The notes below the pieces were generated by a model that did not search any database, was not told the DNA's origin, and worked only from the letters and a program-made list of their open reading frames with translations. This document shows positions 53,672-62,150 of a stretch of DNA of 64,000 bases, piece after piece; the first letter of the stretch is position 1; every line of letters begins with the position of its first letter. The position numbers and the translations under genes were made by a program. The DNA comes from Streptomyces sp. GESEQ-35 (lineage in GTDB: Bacteria > Actinomycetota > Actinomycetes > Streptomycetales > Streptomycetaceae): contig NZ_JAFFSX010000007.1 of the NCBI RefSeq assembly GCF_017948485.1, positions 248,001 through 312,000 of the forward strand, read 5' to 3'.

Positions 53672-55228
53672 CTACTGGCAGTCCTCGCCGTTGTTGATGC
53701 AGTCGACCATCTGGTTCATCACGTCCTCATCGAAGAAGTTGATGAAGTCGTTGTGGTCGGTGATCGGCTTGTGCAGCTGCTCCGGGAAGGAGTCCACCGC
53801 GAATGCGTTGGTCACCTGCCCATTCTCGATCTGCGGGGCCGCGACGTTGTAGACCAGACGGACCTGCAGCTGGGGGATGGCCTGGAAACCGTTGGCGCAG
53901 GTGCCGTCCTCCTGGACGAAGGCGACGTGCGTGCGGTGGTTGGCGCTGTCGATGTTCTGGCCGTCCCAGCAGCTCTGGAAGGCGGACGTGCGCACCACGG
54001 AGCTGCCCTCGGGGCAGATCGGGTACTTGTCCGTCGACTGCCGGTCCTCGAAGCCGGTGCAGCTCCAGGCCGTGTTGGCGTTCGCCAGGCCGTTGGTGAA
54101 GGCCTTGGCGTCACCGGTGATGATGCGCAGGGCCGTCGGCATCGCCACGACATCGCTCGTCCTGTTGCCGACGAACTTGAGCTCTGCCTCGGCGGTCTGC
54201 TGGATCGTGCCGACGTTGCTGTCCTGACCGCCACCGGGCGCGTCCGCGTCGATGTCGTTCTGACCGTCCTGCACACGCAGCACCGGCCAGAAGTACGACG
54301 ACTTGTCACCCTGGTTCTGGCAGGTGGTGTCGCCGTTGGCCAGGTCCTCGTCGCTCGCGAAAGCGTTGTTGGCCTGGTTGCCGACGTAGTCGTGCTGGTG
54401 CTGCGCACCGTTGCTGACACCCGGAGCGACGATCACGTTGTCCGAGTTGCGGTTCTCGTTCTCGTTGGTGCCGCAGTTGGTGGTGAAGGAGCCCGTCGAA
54501 CCGCCGTCGCCGTTCGCGGCGAGCCCGTTCGGCAGGTTGCGGGAGTTGGGCTGGACGTCTTCGATGTTGATGAAGTCGTCGGCCACCGGGCCGTTGCCGG
54601 CCTGACCGCCGTTGCCCTGGTCCTGCCCCTCGTCACCGCCCTGGTCCTGACCGTCACCCTGGTCCTGACCGTCACCTTGGTCCTGACCGCCGTCCTGGCC
54701 CTGGTCCTGACCGTCGTTGTTCTGGTCCTCGCCCTGGCCGTCGTTGGTTTCCGGCTGTTCGGCCGGGACGCCCTGGCACTCGGCGAGATCGCCCATCCCC
54801 TGCGGAGCCTTGCCGCCCGCGCGGTTGATGTTGATGCCGATGCGGTCGAGGGTGGCGGTCCGCTTGGACTTCAGCGGGCTGAGGATGGCGTTGTTGACGT
54901 AGCCGGCGTCCCCTGCCTGGGCTTGACGCGTCGAGGCGAGACGCGTGTAGGCGTCCGTGATCTGCCGGTCGAGCTGCGACAGCTCCTTGGCGACGCCTCG
55001 GCGCGCGCTCCGCGGCACCTTCGTCAGCTGCTGACCGACGTCAGGACAGTTGATCGTCGCGACTTGGGCACCGGCTGACCTGGTCTGGTTCCCGTATGAG
55101 TTTTCCTCATGCGCAGATGCGTAGAAGTTAGCCCAGATCAGCCCGCCCCCACCGAGCGCTAGGGCCGCCGATGCGGCTATGGCCTTGGTGGCCAGCGGCG
55201 TACGGCGTTTTCGTGTGTTGCGTCCCAT
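53672..55228 (-). CDS. Secreted DUF1996 domain protein
   Basis: 518 aa from ATG 55228 (AGAGGAGTTCC). N-terminal signal-anchor (about 13-35), a helical region (about 60-130), a low-complexity Gln/Asp/Gly linker (repeats of DQGDGQ, about 165-210) and a C-terminal DUF1996 domain with APGVSNGAQHQHDYVGN, SSYFWPVLRV, TSAFQSCWDGQNIDSANHR and HVAFVQEDGTC. The domain is widespread in fungi and actinomycetes; some fungal members are secreted wall proteins, function unproven. Cys pairs suggest disulphides. Confidence 0.85.
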   Translation of the reverse strand: MGRNTRKRRTPLATKAIAASAALALGGGGLIWANFYASAHEENSYGNQTRSAGAQVATINCPDVGQQLTKVPRSARRGVAKELSQLDRQITDAYTRLASTRQAQAGDAGYVNNAILSPLKSKRTATLDRIGININRAGGKAPQGMGDLAECQGVPAEQPETNDGQGEDQNNDGQDQGQDGGQDQGDGQDQGDGQDQGGDEGQDQGNGGQAGNGPVADDFINIEDVQPNSRNLPNGLAANGDGGSTGSFTTNCGTNENENRNSDNVIVAPGVSNGAQHQHDYVGNQANNAFASDEDLANGDTTCQNQGDKSSYFWPVLRVQDGQNDIDADAPGGGQDSNVGTIQQTAEAELKFVGNRTSDVVAMPTALRIITGDAKAFTNGLANANTAWSCTGFEDRQSTDKYPICPEGSSVVRTSAFQSCWDGQNIDSANHRTHVAFVQEDGTCANGFQAIPQLQVRLVYNVAAPQIENGQVTNAFAVDSFPEQLHKPITDHNDFINFFDEDVMNQMVDCINNGEDCQ

Positions 55229-55403
55229 GGAACTCCTCTGACTTCCTTGCGGGGCAGCGAGACGCCCGACAGGAGTGAAGCGGCTCCCATCCATACGCAG
55301 GAGGTCCCAGGAGTGTTCAGCAGTCTCAGAAATTGATGAGAGGTTCGAAGAACAATTCCCCCTCAACACCCCCACAAAACGCGGGAGTTGTGATCATCGG
55401 GAA

Positions 55404-56057
55404 TCAGCGGTCCTGGTCCAGATACGCGAGAACCGCCAGCACACGGCGGTTGTCGTCGTCCGAGACCTCAAGTCCCAGCTTCGCGAAGATATTTGAGGTG
55501 TGTTTGGCGATGGCCCGCTCGGTCACGACGAGCTGTGCCGCGATCGCCGCGTTCGAGCGGCCCTGCGCCATAAGCTCCAGAACCTCCCGTTCGCGGGCGG
55601 TGATCCGCCCCAGCGGCCGGTCGTCGGCCTCCCGCCGGGACAACAGCTGCTGGATCACCTGCGGGTCCATCGCCGTACCGCCCGCCGCGACCCGTCGTAC
55701 GGCATCCACGAACTGCTCCGCGTCGAACACCCGGTCCTTCAGCAGATACCCCACCCCGCCGCTGCCGTCGGCGAGCAGCTCACGCGCGTACAGCTGCTCC
55801 ACGTGCTGCGACAGGACCAGCACCGGCAGACCGGGCTTGTCCCTGCGGGCCTGGAGCGCGCACTGGAGCCCCTCGTCGGTGTGCGTCGGGGGCAGGCGTA
55901 CGTCGACGACGGCGACGTCCGGCTCCAGCTCGGCCAGCGCACGGGTCAGCTCGGGGCCCGTCTCGACGGCCGCGGCGATCTCGAAGTCGTAGGCCTGGAG
56001 AAGCCGGACCAGTCCGTCGCGCAGCAGGAACAGGTCTTCGGCTAGGACAACGCGCAA
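55404..56057 (-). CDS. NarL/LuxR-type response regulator
   Basis: 217 aa: receiver with VVLAEDLFLLRDGL, phospho-Asp in VAVVDVRLPP, Lys in GYLLKDRVFD; LuxR domain ITAREREVLELMAQGRSNAAIAAQLVVTERAIAKHTSNIFAKLGL. It overlaps the kinase gene by 16 bp and is its partner. Confidence 0.93.
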   Translation of the reverse strand: MRVVLAEDLFLLRDGLVRLLQAYDFEIAAAVETGPELTRALAELEPDVAVVDVRLPPTHTDEGLQCALQARRDKPGLPVLVLSQHVEQLYARELLADGSGGVGYLLKDRVFDAEQFVDAVRRVAAGGTAMDPQVIQQLLSRREADDRPLGRITAREREVLELMAQGRSNAAIAAQLVVTERAIAKHTSNIFAKLGLEVSDDDNRRVLAVLAYLDQDR

Positions 56058-57325
56058 GGGATCTCCATGGTGACCATGGTGGGACCGCCCGCGGGGCTGC
56101 TGACGGCCAGGACGCCGTCGAATGTACCCAGTCGGCGCTCCACTCCGGCCAGCCCCGAACCGGCACCGATGATCGCGCCGCCCTTGCCGTTGTCGGTGAC
56201 CGAGATCCGCAGCATGCCGTCGGTGTGGTGGAGGTCGACATAGATGCGGTCGGCATCCGCGTGCTTGACCGCGTTGGTGAGCACCTCGCTGACCGCGAAG
56301 TAGGCTGCCGACTCGACGGGTTCGTCCGCCCGCCCGGGGAGCTCCACCGTCACCTCGGTCGGTACGGGCATCCGCAGCGCCAGCGCCCGTACGGCGTCGC
56401 CCAGACCGCGCTCGGCCAGCACCGGCGGATGGATGCCGCGCACCAGGTCCCGGAGTTCGGCGAGGGCCTCGACGGAGGACTTGCGGGCCTGCGCCAGGAG
56501 CAGCCTGGCCTGCTCCGGGTCCTTGTCGAGGAGCAGCTCGATCGTCCCGAGGTCCATACCCATGGCGACCAGCCGGGCCTGTGCCCCGTCGTGCAGGTCG
56601 CGCTCGATGCGGCGCAGCTCGGCGGCGGAGGTGTCGACGGCGTCCCGTCGGGTCTCGGTGAGGACGCGGACGCGCTCGGTGAGTACGCCCTGGTCGGAGG
56701 CGAGGACGGCCCGGGTGAGCTGGAAGTGGGCGGTCAGCAGGCGGGTGGTGAGGAAGTGGGCGAAGAAGAGAAGGACGAGGGCCAGGACACCCGCGCCGAG
56801 TGCGGAGGCCTGCCCGGTAACCGGCACGAAGCCGTACCAGTAGTCATCGTCGACGATCTGCCACAGCCCGGCCGCCAGAGCGAACCCCTCCACGGGGTAG
56901 AGGAGCAGCACGGCAGGCAGGAGCGCGGTGACGAAGCCCGCCGTCATGTCGACGGGCAGCCACATCAGATCCCGCCAGGTCGCCGGATCCCGGAGCATCC
57001 CGAAGGTGCGGGTCCACGGGTTGGCGCCCTCGGGGAGCGGCCGGTACGCCGACGGGATCCGCACCCCGCACCACTCTGCCGCGAGGATCCGCCGCCAGTC
57101 CGCGAAGGCGCGCACTCCGGTGAGCACCCACGGTGTGGTGACGATGCCGACCCCGATCGGAATGAGCAGGATGGACACCACGGACAGCACGAAACCGAGA
57201 ATCGCTCCCGGCAGCACCACCAGCGAAAGCCCGAGCCCCCGCACCCCCGCCAGTCCCATGCCCCGCGCCCGTGAACGCACGGCGTCGTTCCTCTTGCCCG
57301 TCGTGCTCTGCGTGTCGATGTCCAT
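56042..57325 (-). CDS. Sensor histidine kinase (HisKA_3) with putative sensor domain
   Basis: 427 aa from ATG 57325. The N-terminal about 200 residues form the multi-span putative sensor module common in streptomycetes. Then RRIERDLHDGAQARLVAMGMDLG (acceptor His), SEVLTNAVKHADADRIYVDL (N-box), VTDNGKGGA and SGLAGVERRLG (G-boxes). All catalytic residues look intact. The signal is unknown. It is in operon with the regulator at 55404. Confidence 0.92.
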   Translation of the reverse strand: MDIDTQSTTGKRNDAVRSRARGMGLAGVRGLGLSLVVLPGAILGFVLSVVSILLIPIGVGIVTTPWVLTGVRAFADWRRILAAEWCGVRIPSAYRPLPEGANPWTRTFGMLRDPATWRDLMWLPVDMTAGFVTALLPAVLLLYPVEGFALAAGLWQIVDDDYWYGFVPVTGQASALGAGVLALVLLFFAHFLTTRLLTAHFQLTRAVLASDQGVLTERVRVLTETRRDAVDTSAAELRRIERDLHDGAQARLVAMGMDLGTIELLLDKDPEQARLLLAQARKSSVEALAELRDLVRGIHPPVLAERGLGDAVRALALRMPVPTEVTVELPGRADEPVESAAYFAVSEVLTNAVKHADADRIYVDLHHTDGMLRISVTDNGKGGAIIGAGSGLAGVERRLGTFDGVLAVSSPAGGPTMVTMEIPCALS

Positions 57326-57425
57326 GCCGTCAGCATGGCCGAGCGGACAGGGCCGGTCACTGGGGTAAGGGCCCGGACCAGGGGGTGGCGTCAGGTACAC
57401 CCCCCGGCGAGTGGGGAGGGCACGG

Positions 57426-58421
57426 TCACCGGCCGCCGAGGACCTTCGCCTCCACCTCCGGATCCAGCCCGACCGGTGGCCGGTCCGGCCGCTGGGGTGC
57501 AGTGCCGCCGATGCCGGTCAGCCAGGTCCAGGTGTCGGTGACGGTCTCGGCGACGGGGCGGCAGTCCAGGCCCGTCGCGAGCGCTCGGGACACGTCGGCG
57601 CCGTGCAGGGCCGCGTGCAGCTCGCTGTCCGGCGGCACCCACACCGGCAGCTGGGTCCACGGCTCGACACCCGCGCCGAGGACGACGTCCGGATCGGTCC
57701 ACCGCAGCTCGGCCGCCGCGCCGGTGGCCCGTACACACGCCTCCAGCAGCCCGGCCGTCGTCGCGTGCCCCGGCGGACTGATCAGGTTGTACGGCCCGCT
57801 CAGCTCCCGCTCCACCGCGCCGAGAATCCACTCGGCGAGATCGCGGACGTCGACATACTGGAGCGGCAGGTCCTTCGGCCCGGGCGCCAGCACGGGGCCG
57901 CCGCGTGCGATCCGGGTGAGCCACCACGGCAGTCGCCCGATGTTCTCGTACGGCCCGAGGATCAGCCCCGAGCGGACGAGCAGCGCACGGTCCGCGCCGA
58001 ACCCGGCCACGGCGGCCAGCTCGCCGCCCCGCTTGTCGCGCGCGTACTCGGTCGCCTCCGCGTCGGCCGAGGCGCCCTCGACCAGGGGTGCGTCCTCGGT
58101 GTACCCGGCGGCGGGCGGCCACGAGTACACCGAGCAGCTCGACACGTACACATACCGCCCGGCGCGGCCCCGCAGCAGCCGCGCCGAGTCCCGTACGGCA
58201 TACGGCGCCGACGACCAGGTGTCGACGACGGCGTCCCACTCGCCCTCCGCCAGGGCGGCGAGCCCGTCGGACGCGGTGCGGTCGCCGCGCAGCGACCGCG
58301 CACCGGGAGGCGGTGTGTGCCGGCCCCGGTGGAGGACGGTCACCTCCCAGCCCCGCCCGAGCGCCGCCTCCACGACGGCCCGCCCCGCGAACTCCGTACC
58401 ACCCAGCACCAGAAGTCTCAT
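57426..58421 (-). CDS. NAD-dependent epimerase/dehydratase family protein
   Basis: 331 aa, extended short-chain dehydrogenase fold: MRLLVLGGTEFAGRAVVE (Rossmann glycines), YVYVSSCSVYSW and the YxxxK pair in EYARDKRGGE. It resembles the reductase-type group whose substrates are nucleotide-sugars or isoflavone-like compounds; the actual substrate is unknown. It is 60 bp downstream of the winged-helix regulator. Confidence 0.87.
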   Translation of the reverse strand: MRLLVLGGTEFAGRAVVEAALGRGWEVTVLHRGRHTPPPGARSLRGDRTASDGLAALAEGEWDAVVDTWSSAPYAVRDSARLLRGRAGRYVYVSSCSVYSWPPAAGYTEDAPLVEGASADAEATEYARDKRGGELAAVAGFGADRALLVRSGLILGPYENIGRLPWWLTRIARGGPVLAPGPKDLPLQYVDVRDLAEWILGAVERELSGPYNLISPPGHATTAGLLEACVRATGAAAELRWTDPDVVLGAGVEPWTQLPVWVPPDSELHAALHGADVSRALATGLDCRPVAETVTDTWTWLTGIGGTAPQRPDRPPVGLDPEVEAKVLGGR

Positions 58422-58481
58422 GACCTCGACTCTGCCTGGCCGGGCCGCGGGACGGAACGTGAATCTGCCGTGGGCAGACGG

Positions 58482-59045
58482 TCAGCGCCCGGTCGGCGGC
58501 ACGTACTTGTATCCGACCCGCCGCACCGTCTGGATGGTGTTGCGGTGCTCGGCGCCCAGCTTGCGGCGCAGCCGGGCGATGTGGACGTCGACCGTGCGGC
58601 CGTCGCCGACGTGTCCGTACCCCCAGACCGTGGTGACCAGCTGGTCGCGGGTGTGCACCCGGCCCGGGCGGGTAACCAAGTGCGCGAGCAGCTCGAACTC
58701 CAGGTACGTGAGGTCGAGTTCACGGCCGTCCACCTCGGCGGTGCGCCGCGCGGTGTCGACCCGGACGAGCGGATCGTCCTCGGCCTCGGGCCGGTCGGGC
58801 ACCGCCACCGGTGTGAACGGCTGCTGCTGGTCTGCCGGGACCAGCACCAGGTAGCCGACCATCGGTGGCCGGCCCGGCAGGGTGGGCAGGGTGTGCTGGG
58901 GAGCGGGCAGCCAGGTGGCGCCCGGCGGCAGCAGGTCCGCGACGTCCACCACCTCGTCCCGGCCGACGGCACGCAGCCGGTGCCGTGAACCGTCGGGGGC
59001 GGGGGTGCTGAGCGCGGCGGTGGGCAGAGAACGAGTGTTCGCCAT
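58482..59045 (-). CDS. glnRII: OmpR-type winged-helix regulator without receiver domain (GlnRII-like)
   Basis: 187 aa. The C-terminal half is a classic OmpR/PhoB winged helix (AEVDGRELDLTYLEFELLAHL, RVHTRDQLVTTVWGYGHVGDGRTVDVHIARLRRKL and TIQTVRRVGYKYVPP). The N-terminal 90 residues are Pro-rich and do not form a receiver, so no phospho-Asp. Its place one gene from glnII matches glnRII (about SCO2213) of S. coelicolor, which binds nitrogen gene promoters; the name rests on context and on GlnR-like sequence in the C-terminus. It could also be an unrelated orphan regulator. Confidence 0.72.
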   Translation of the reverse strand: MANTRSLPTAALSTPAPDGSRHRLRAVGRDEVVDVADLLPPGATWLPAPQHTLPTLPGRPPMVGYLVLVPADQQQPFTPVAVPDRPEAEDDPLVRVDTARRTAEVDGRELDLTYLEFELLAHLVTRPGRVHTRDQLVTTVWGYGHVGDGRTVDVHIARLRRKLGAEHRNTIQTVRRVGYKYVPPTGR

Positions 59046-59144
59046 GAGAGGTCAGCTCTTTCGCGCGAGAGGTCGTCTGGGGGACGTACGTCATGCGCGC
59101 GGGCCGAAGGCCGGGGTGTACGGCGGCAGGGGCCGTGTACGGCT

Positions 59145-59267
59145 TTAGAGGGCCGGCGCGTTCATCGCGCGGCGACACACACGGTCGAAGTCGTGGTGCT
59201 GACGGGAGGGCCAGAAGGGCTCGAGGTCATGGCGACCCGTCGCGGTGTGCTTCTGGAAGCCGGCCAT
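59145..59267 (-). CDS. Small ORF between glnII and winged-helix regulator
   Basis: 40 aa (start MAGFQKHTATGRHDLEP, end MNAPAL). Nearly all codons end in G or C, as in real Streptomyces genes, and GGGGGC lies directly before the ATG. Product is basic and His-rich with no known domain. Its position matches the small hypothetical genes annotated next to glnII in relatives, as far as I recall. Could be chance. Confidence 0.4.
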   Translation of the reverse strand: MAGFQKHTATGRHDLEPFWPSRQHHDFDRVCRRAMNAPAL

Positions 59268-59336
59268 GCCCCCATTGAAGCAGACGGCCTGCCCCGGCAG
59301 GAGCTTCCTCTCACTGCTTGGACGCTTCCTTGACGC

Positions 59337-59370
59337 GAAAGGGCGCCCACCGTGCGGTGGGCGCCCTTTC
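59337..59370 (-). terminator. glnII terminator
   Basis: GAAAGGGCGCCCACC (59337-59351), loop GTGC, GGTGGGCGCCCTTTC (59356-59370): perfect 15-bp stem with an A/T-containing base, 19 bp past the glnII stop. Confidence 0.9.
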
Positions 59371-59388
59371 ACGGAGCTGTGGCGGGGA

Positions 59389-60417
59389 TCAGATCTGGCC
59401 GGCCTTCTCCAGGGCCGAGCAGCAGGTGTCGACGATCAGGCGCGTCACGACGTACGGGTCGACGTTGGCGTTCGGACGGCGGTCCTCGATGTAGCCCTTG
59501 CCGTCCTTCTCGACCTGCCACGGGATACGCACCGAGGCACCGCGGTTGGAGACGCCGTAGGAGTACTTGTCCCACGGGGCGGTCTCGTGCAGACCGGTCA
59601 GACGGTCGTCGATGCCGGCGCCGTAGTGCTTGACGTGGTCGAGCGGCTTGGAGCCCTCGCCGAGCGACTCGGCCGCGGTGATGATCGCCTCGTAGGTCTC
59701 GCGCATCGCCTTGGTGGAGAAGTTGGTGTGCGCGCCGGCGCCGTTCCAGTCGCCCTTGACCGGCTTCGGGTCGAGGGTGGCGGCGACGTCGAAGTCCTCG
59801 GCGGTGCGGTAGAGCAGCCAGCGGGCCACCCACAGGTGGTCGGAGACGTCCAGCGGGGAGACCGGGCCGACCTGGAACTCCCACTGGCCGGGCATGACCT
59901 CGGCGTTGATGCCGGAGATGGCGAGACCCGCCTTGAGGCAGTTCTCCAGGTGGGCCTCGACGATGTCACGGCCGAAGATCTCGTCGGCGCCGACACCGCA
60001 GTAGTAGCCGCCCTGCGGGGCCGGGAAGCCGCCCTTCGGGAAGCCGAGGGGGTAGCCGTCCTTGAAGAAGGTGTACTCCTGCTCGATGCCGAAGATCGGC
60101 TCCTGGGCGGCGAACTTCTCGGCGACCTCGGCCAGCGCGGCGCGGGTGTTCGTGGCGTGCGGGGTGAAGTCGATGTTCTGGACCTCGCACAGGACCAGGA
60201 TGTCGTCGCCGCCGCGGATCGGGTCCGGGCAGGAGAAGACCGGCTTGAGCACACAGTCCGAGGCGTGGCCTTCGGCCTGGTTCGTGGAGGACCCGTCGAA
60301 GCCCCAGATCGGCAGCTCGGCACCCTTGGCGTCATCGGCCAGTATCTTCGTCTTGGAACGGAGCTTGGCCGTCGGCTCGGTGCCGTCGATCCAGATGTAC
60401 TCAGCCTTGAAGGTCAC
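59389..60417 (-). CDS. glnII: Glutamine synthetase II (eukaryote-type)
   Basis: 342 aa from GTG 60417 (GAAGGA eight bases before; GTG follows ATGTGGCCC). GSII features: KAEYIWIDGTEPTAKLRSKT, PIWGFDGSSTNQAEGHASDC, FGIEQEYTFF, GVGADEIFGRDIVEAHLENC, GINAEVMPGQWEFQVGP, NGAGAHTNFSTKAMR and VRIPWQVEKDGKGYIEDRRP. It makes glutamine from glutamate, ammonia and ATP and is not adenylylated by GlnE. In Streptomyces it is controlled by GlnR. Confidence 0.97.
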   Translation of the reverse strand: MTFKAEYIWIDGTEPTAKLRSKTKILADDAKGAELPIWGFDGSSTNQAEGHASDCVLKPVFSCPDPIRGGDDILVLCEVQNIDFTPHATNTRAALAEVAEKFAAQEPIFGIEQEYTFFKDGYPLGFPKGGFPAPQGGYYCGVGADEIFGRDIVEAHLENCLKAGLAISGINAEVMPGQWEFQVGPVSPLDVSDHLWVARWLLYRTAEDFDVAATLDPKPVKGDWNGAGAHTNFSTKAMRETYEAIITAAESLGEGSKPLDHVKHYGAGIDDRLTGLHETAPWDKYSYGVSNRGASVRIPWQVEKDGKGYIEDRRPNANVDPYVVTRLIVDTCCSALEKAGQI

Positions 60418-60540
60418 GGGCCACATCCTTCGGGGGTGGGTCTAGGCGCACTTGCGGGTGCTGCGGCGCTGCGGCACTGGGGCGCCGCTCTTGTTGCCCG
60501 CGAGCCTGTCAACAGGCGATTTCCCGATCATTGCTCGACT

Positions 60541-60556
60541 GTGAACCCCGTGTTAC
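60541..60556 (-). promoter_or_regulatory. Possible GlnR box upstream of glnII
   Basis: On the minus strand GTAAC, six bases, TTCAC lies 124-139 bp before the glnII start. It resembles the a/b-site pair (GTnAC-N6-GaAAC) of Streptomyces GlnR but the second half is imperfect. Weak call. Confidence 0.35.
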
Positions 60557-60724
60557 CTGGTCGTGCTGTGGTGCGATTCACGGTGTGAGGCCGACGCACA
60601 GGGGAACTGCGTGGCCGTAACCGTGTAGGTCCTGCCGCCCCTGGCCGGGAGCGACAGGACCTGTGACACGTACGAGGTGGCGGAGTGGGGCCGCCGCCTC
60701 ACTGCTTGCGGATGCGGCTGGGTA

Positions 60725-61399
60725 TCACCCCACCTTCTCGATCACGGCCCGGCGGATCAGGAACTTGCCGGGCTCACGGACCTGCTCGAAAGCCGCGTTG
60801 TTCAGCAGTGCACAGCTGCCGGAGACCGAAGTGACCTCCACCGTCGTGGACTTGTTGTTGTCCAGGTTGGTGACCTTCAGCTTCGTACCCGCCGGGAACT
60901 GGTTGCTGGACGCGGCCGGGGCGCCGGCCTCGCCGGAGAGGGTGACGGTGGAGCCGTTGCAGACCTGCTCGCCGGATACGGCGGCGTCGTCACCGGCGTT
61001 GCCCGCCGGGGCGGTCGCGGCCTGCGAGGGCTGCGTGCCCCCTGCCTGCTGGCCGGCGTCCTGGCCGTTCTGCGCCGGCTGTGTCGCCTGGGAGCCCTGA
61101 GCCGATTCCCCAACGACGCAATCCGACGCTTCCTGCTGCACCTTGATCTGTGCGATGACCGCCTCACGGTTGGCGATCCGGGCCTCGGACTGCGCGTCCG
61201 GGTTGGCCCGTTGTCCCGCGATGAACGCCTCGTTGTTGCCGAGGGCGGTGGCGAGGCCCTGGCAGACGGTCGAGTCGGCGGAGGTCTGCGCGGCGTTCGA
61301 GGTGGCCGCCATGGCGAAGGCCCCGCCTCCCGCCACCGCGGCCGCGGTCACCAGCAGGGCGACCTTCTTCTTCGTGCTGAGGGTTCTCCTACGCGACAT
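60725..61399 (-). CDS. Secreted protein with double-psi beta-barrel (RlpA-like) domain
   Basis: 224 aa. Basic signal peptide ending near residue 36 (ATSNAAQ), a helical segment (about 40-95), a Gln/Ala/Gly linker (about 98-140) and a C-terminal DPBB-type domain: CNGSTVTLSGEAGA, FPAGTKLKVTNLDNNKSTTVEV, CALLNNAAFEQV and PGKFLIRRAVIEKVG. DPBB proteins act at the cell wall (RlpA, expansin-like). The upstream GTNAC repeats suggest control by a wall-related response regulator. Confidence 0.82.
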   Translation of the reverse strand: MSRRRTLSTKKKVALLVTAAAVAGGGAFAMAATSNAAQTSADSTVCQGLATALGNNEAFIAGQRANPDAQSEARIANREAVIAQIKVQQEASDCVVGESAQGSQATQPAQNGQDAGQQAGGTQPSQAATAPAGNAGDDAAVSGEQVCNGSTVTLSGEAGAPAASSNQFPAGTKLKVTNLDNNKSTTVEVTSVSGSCALLNNAAFEQVREPGKFLIRRAVIEKVG

Positions 61400-61456
61400 G
61401 CGCGCCTCCTGACGAGGTGGGGGACGTACGTCGCTATGTACGAGATGCCGAACGAC

Positions 61457-61499
61457 GTTACTCAGCGGTTACAGGAGTCACCGAAGTAACCTGCGTCAC
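61457..61499. promoter_or_regulatory. Five GTNAC half-sites in 43 bp (MtrA/GlnR-like element)
   Basis: GTTAC (61457), GTTAC (61468), GTCAC (61477), GTAAC (61486), GTCAC (61495): one 11-bp and three 9-bp steps. Direct GTNAC repeats are the binding pattern of MtrA and, with six-base spacing, GlnR. It lies 58-100 bp upstream of the DPBB gene. Confidence 0.5.
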
Positions 61500-61781
61500 A
61501 CCGGAGTTGGAGTCGTGCTCGGCCAGTGCCTTGATCCAAGCAGGCTGATCGCGCTGCGGCACTTCGAGCAGGCCGGGTTGATCCAGATCTCCATGCGGAC
61601 CACGGTAGCTCTTTCGGGTCCCCGGAAAACTCGTCTTCCACCTGCGTCACAGCACCCCCGAAAGCCCTTGTGGCCAGGGGCTTTGTCAGTGGCGGGCGGT
61701 AGAATAGAAGCAGTGTTCGAGGGTGTCGCCGGGGCCGCCGAAGTCTCCGGTCGATGCCCTTACCGCGACAGGAGGATGCCT
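61500..61781. other. Intergenic region between DPBB gene and hypothetical gene
   Basis: No gene supported. TAGAAT at 61700-61705 is a plausible -10 for the gene at 61782. An open frame from 61515 that joins the gene at 61782 has no ribosome site at its start. Confidence 0.4.
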
Positions 61782-62090
61782 GTGCCCGCTGCCGCACTGA
61801 AGCCGAAGCCGACCCAGTCCACTGCGATGCGCCCCGTCCTGCTCGATCTGCCGTACGAACCCGTGGAGAAGCGCCCGCTGCCGCCGGGCCGTCCCCGCGA
61901 GTGGTACGTCACGCACAACCGCCGCCTCAAGGCCATGCGCCTCGCCATCGCCCTGCTCGACTCGGGCGTGTACCTGCCGAACCAGGCCCGCAACGAGACG
62001 ATACGAAGCACGGCGCAACTCATCGGAGTCCACCAGCCGTCGGAGACGACGTGCCATATGGTCCGGGCGTTCATGCGTTACAACCGGTGA
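61782..62090 (+). CDS. Small conserved hypothetical protein
   Basis: 102 aa from GTG 61782 with AGGAGG six bases upstream; the ATG at 61776 touches the ribosome site and is unlikely. The N-terminus is Pro/Lys-rich (AAALKPKPTQS), the rest is basic and helical (LPPGRPREWYVTHNRRLKAM, ALLDSGVYLPNQARNETIRS, TAQLIGVHQPSETTCHMVRAFMRY). It might contact nucleic acid. Family not recognised. Confidence 0.75.
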   Translation: MPAAALKPKPTQSTAMRPVLLDLPYEPVEKRPLPPGRPREWYVTHNRRLKAMRLAIALLDSGVYLPNQARNETIRSTAQLIGVHQPSETTCHMVRAFMRYNR

Positions 62091-62150
62091 GGTCGGGGCC
62101 GGGCGCCGTGCGTTGACGCGGTGCCCGGCGTCGGAAGGGGAGTCGTGGCC

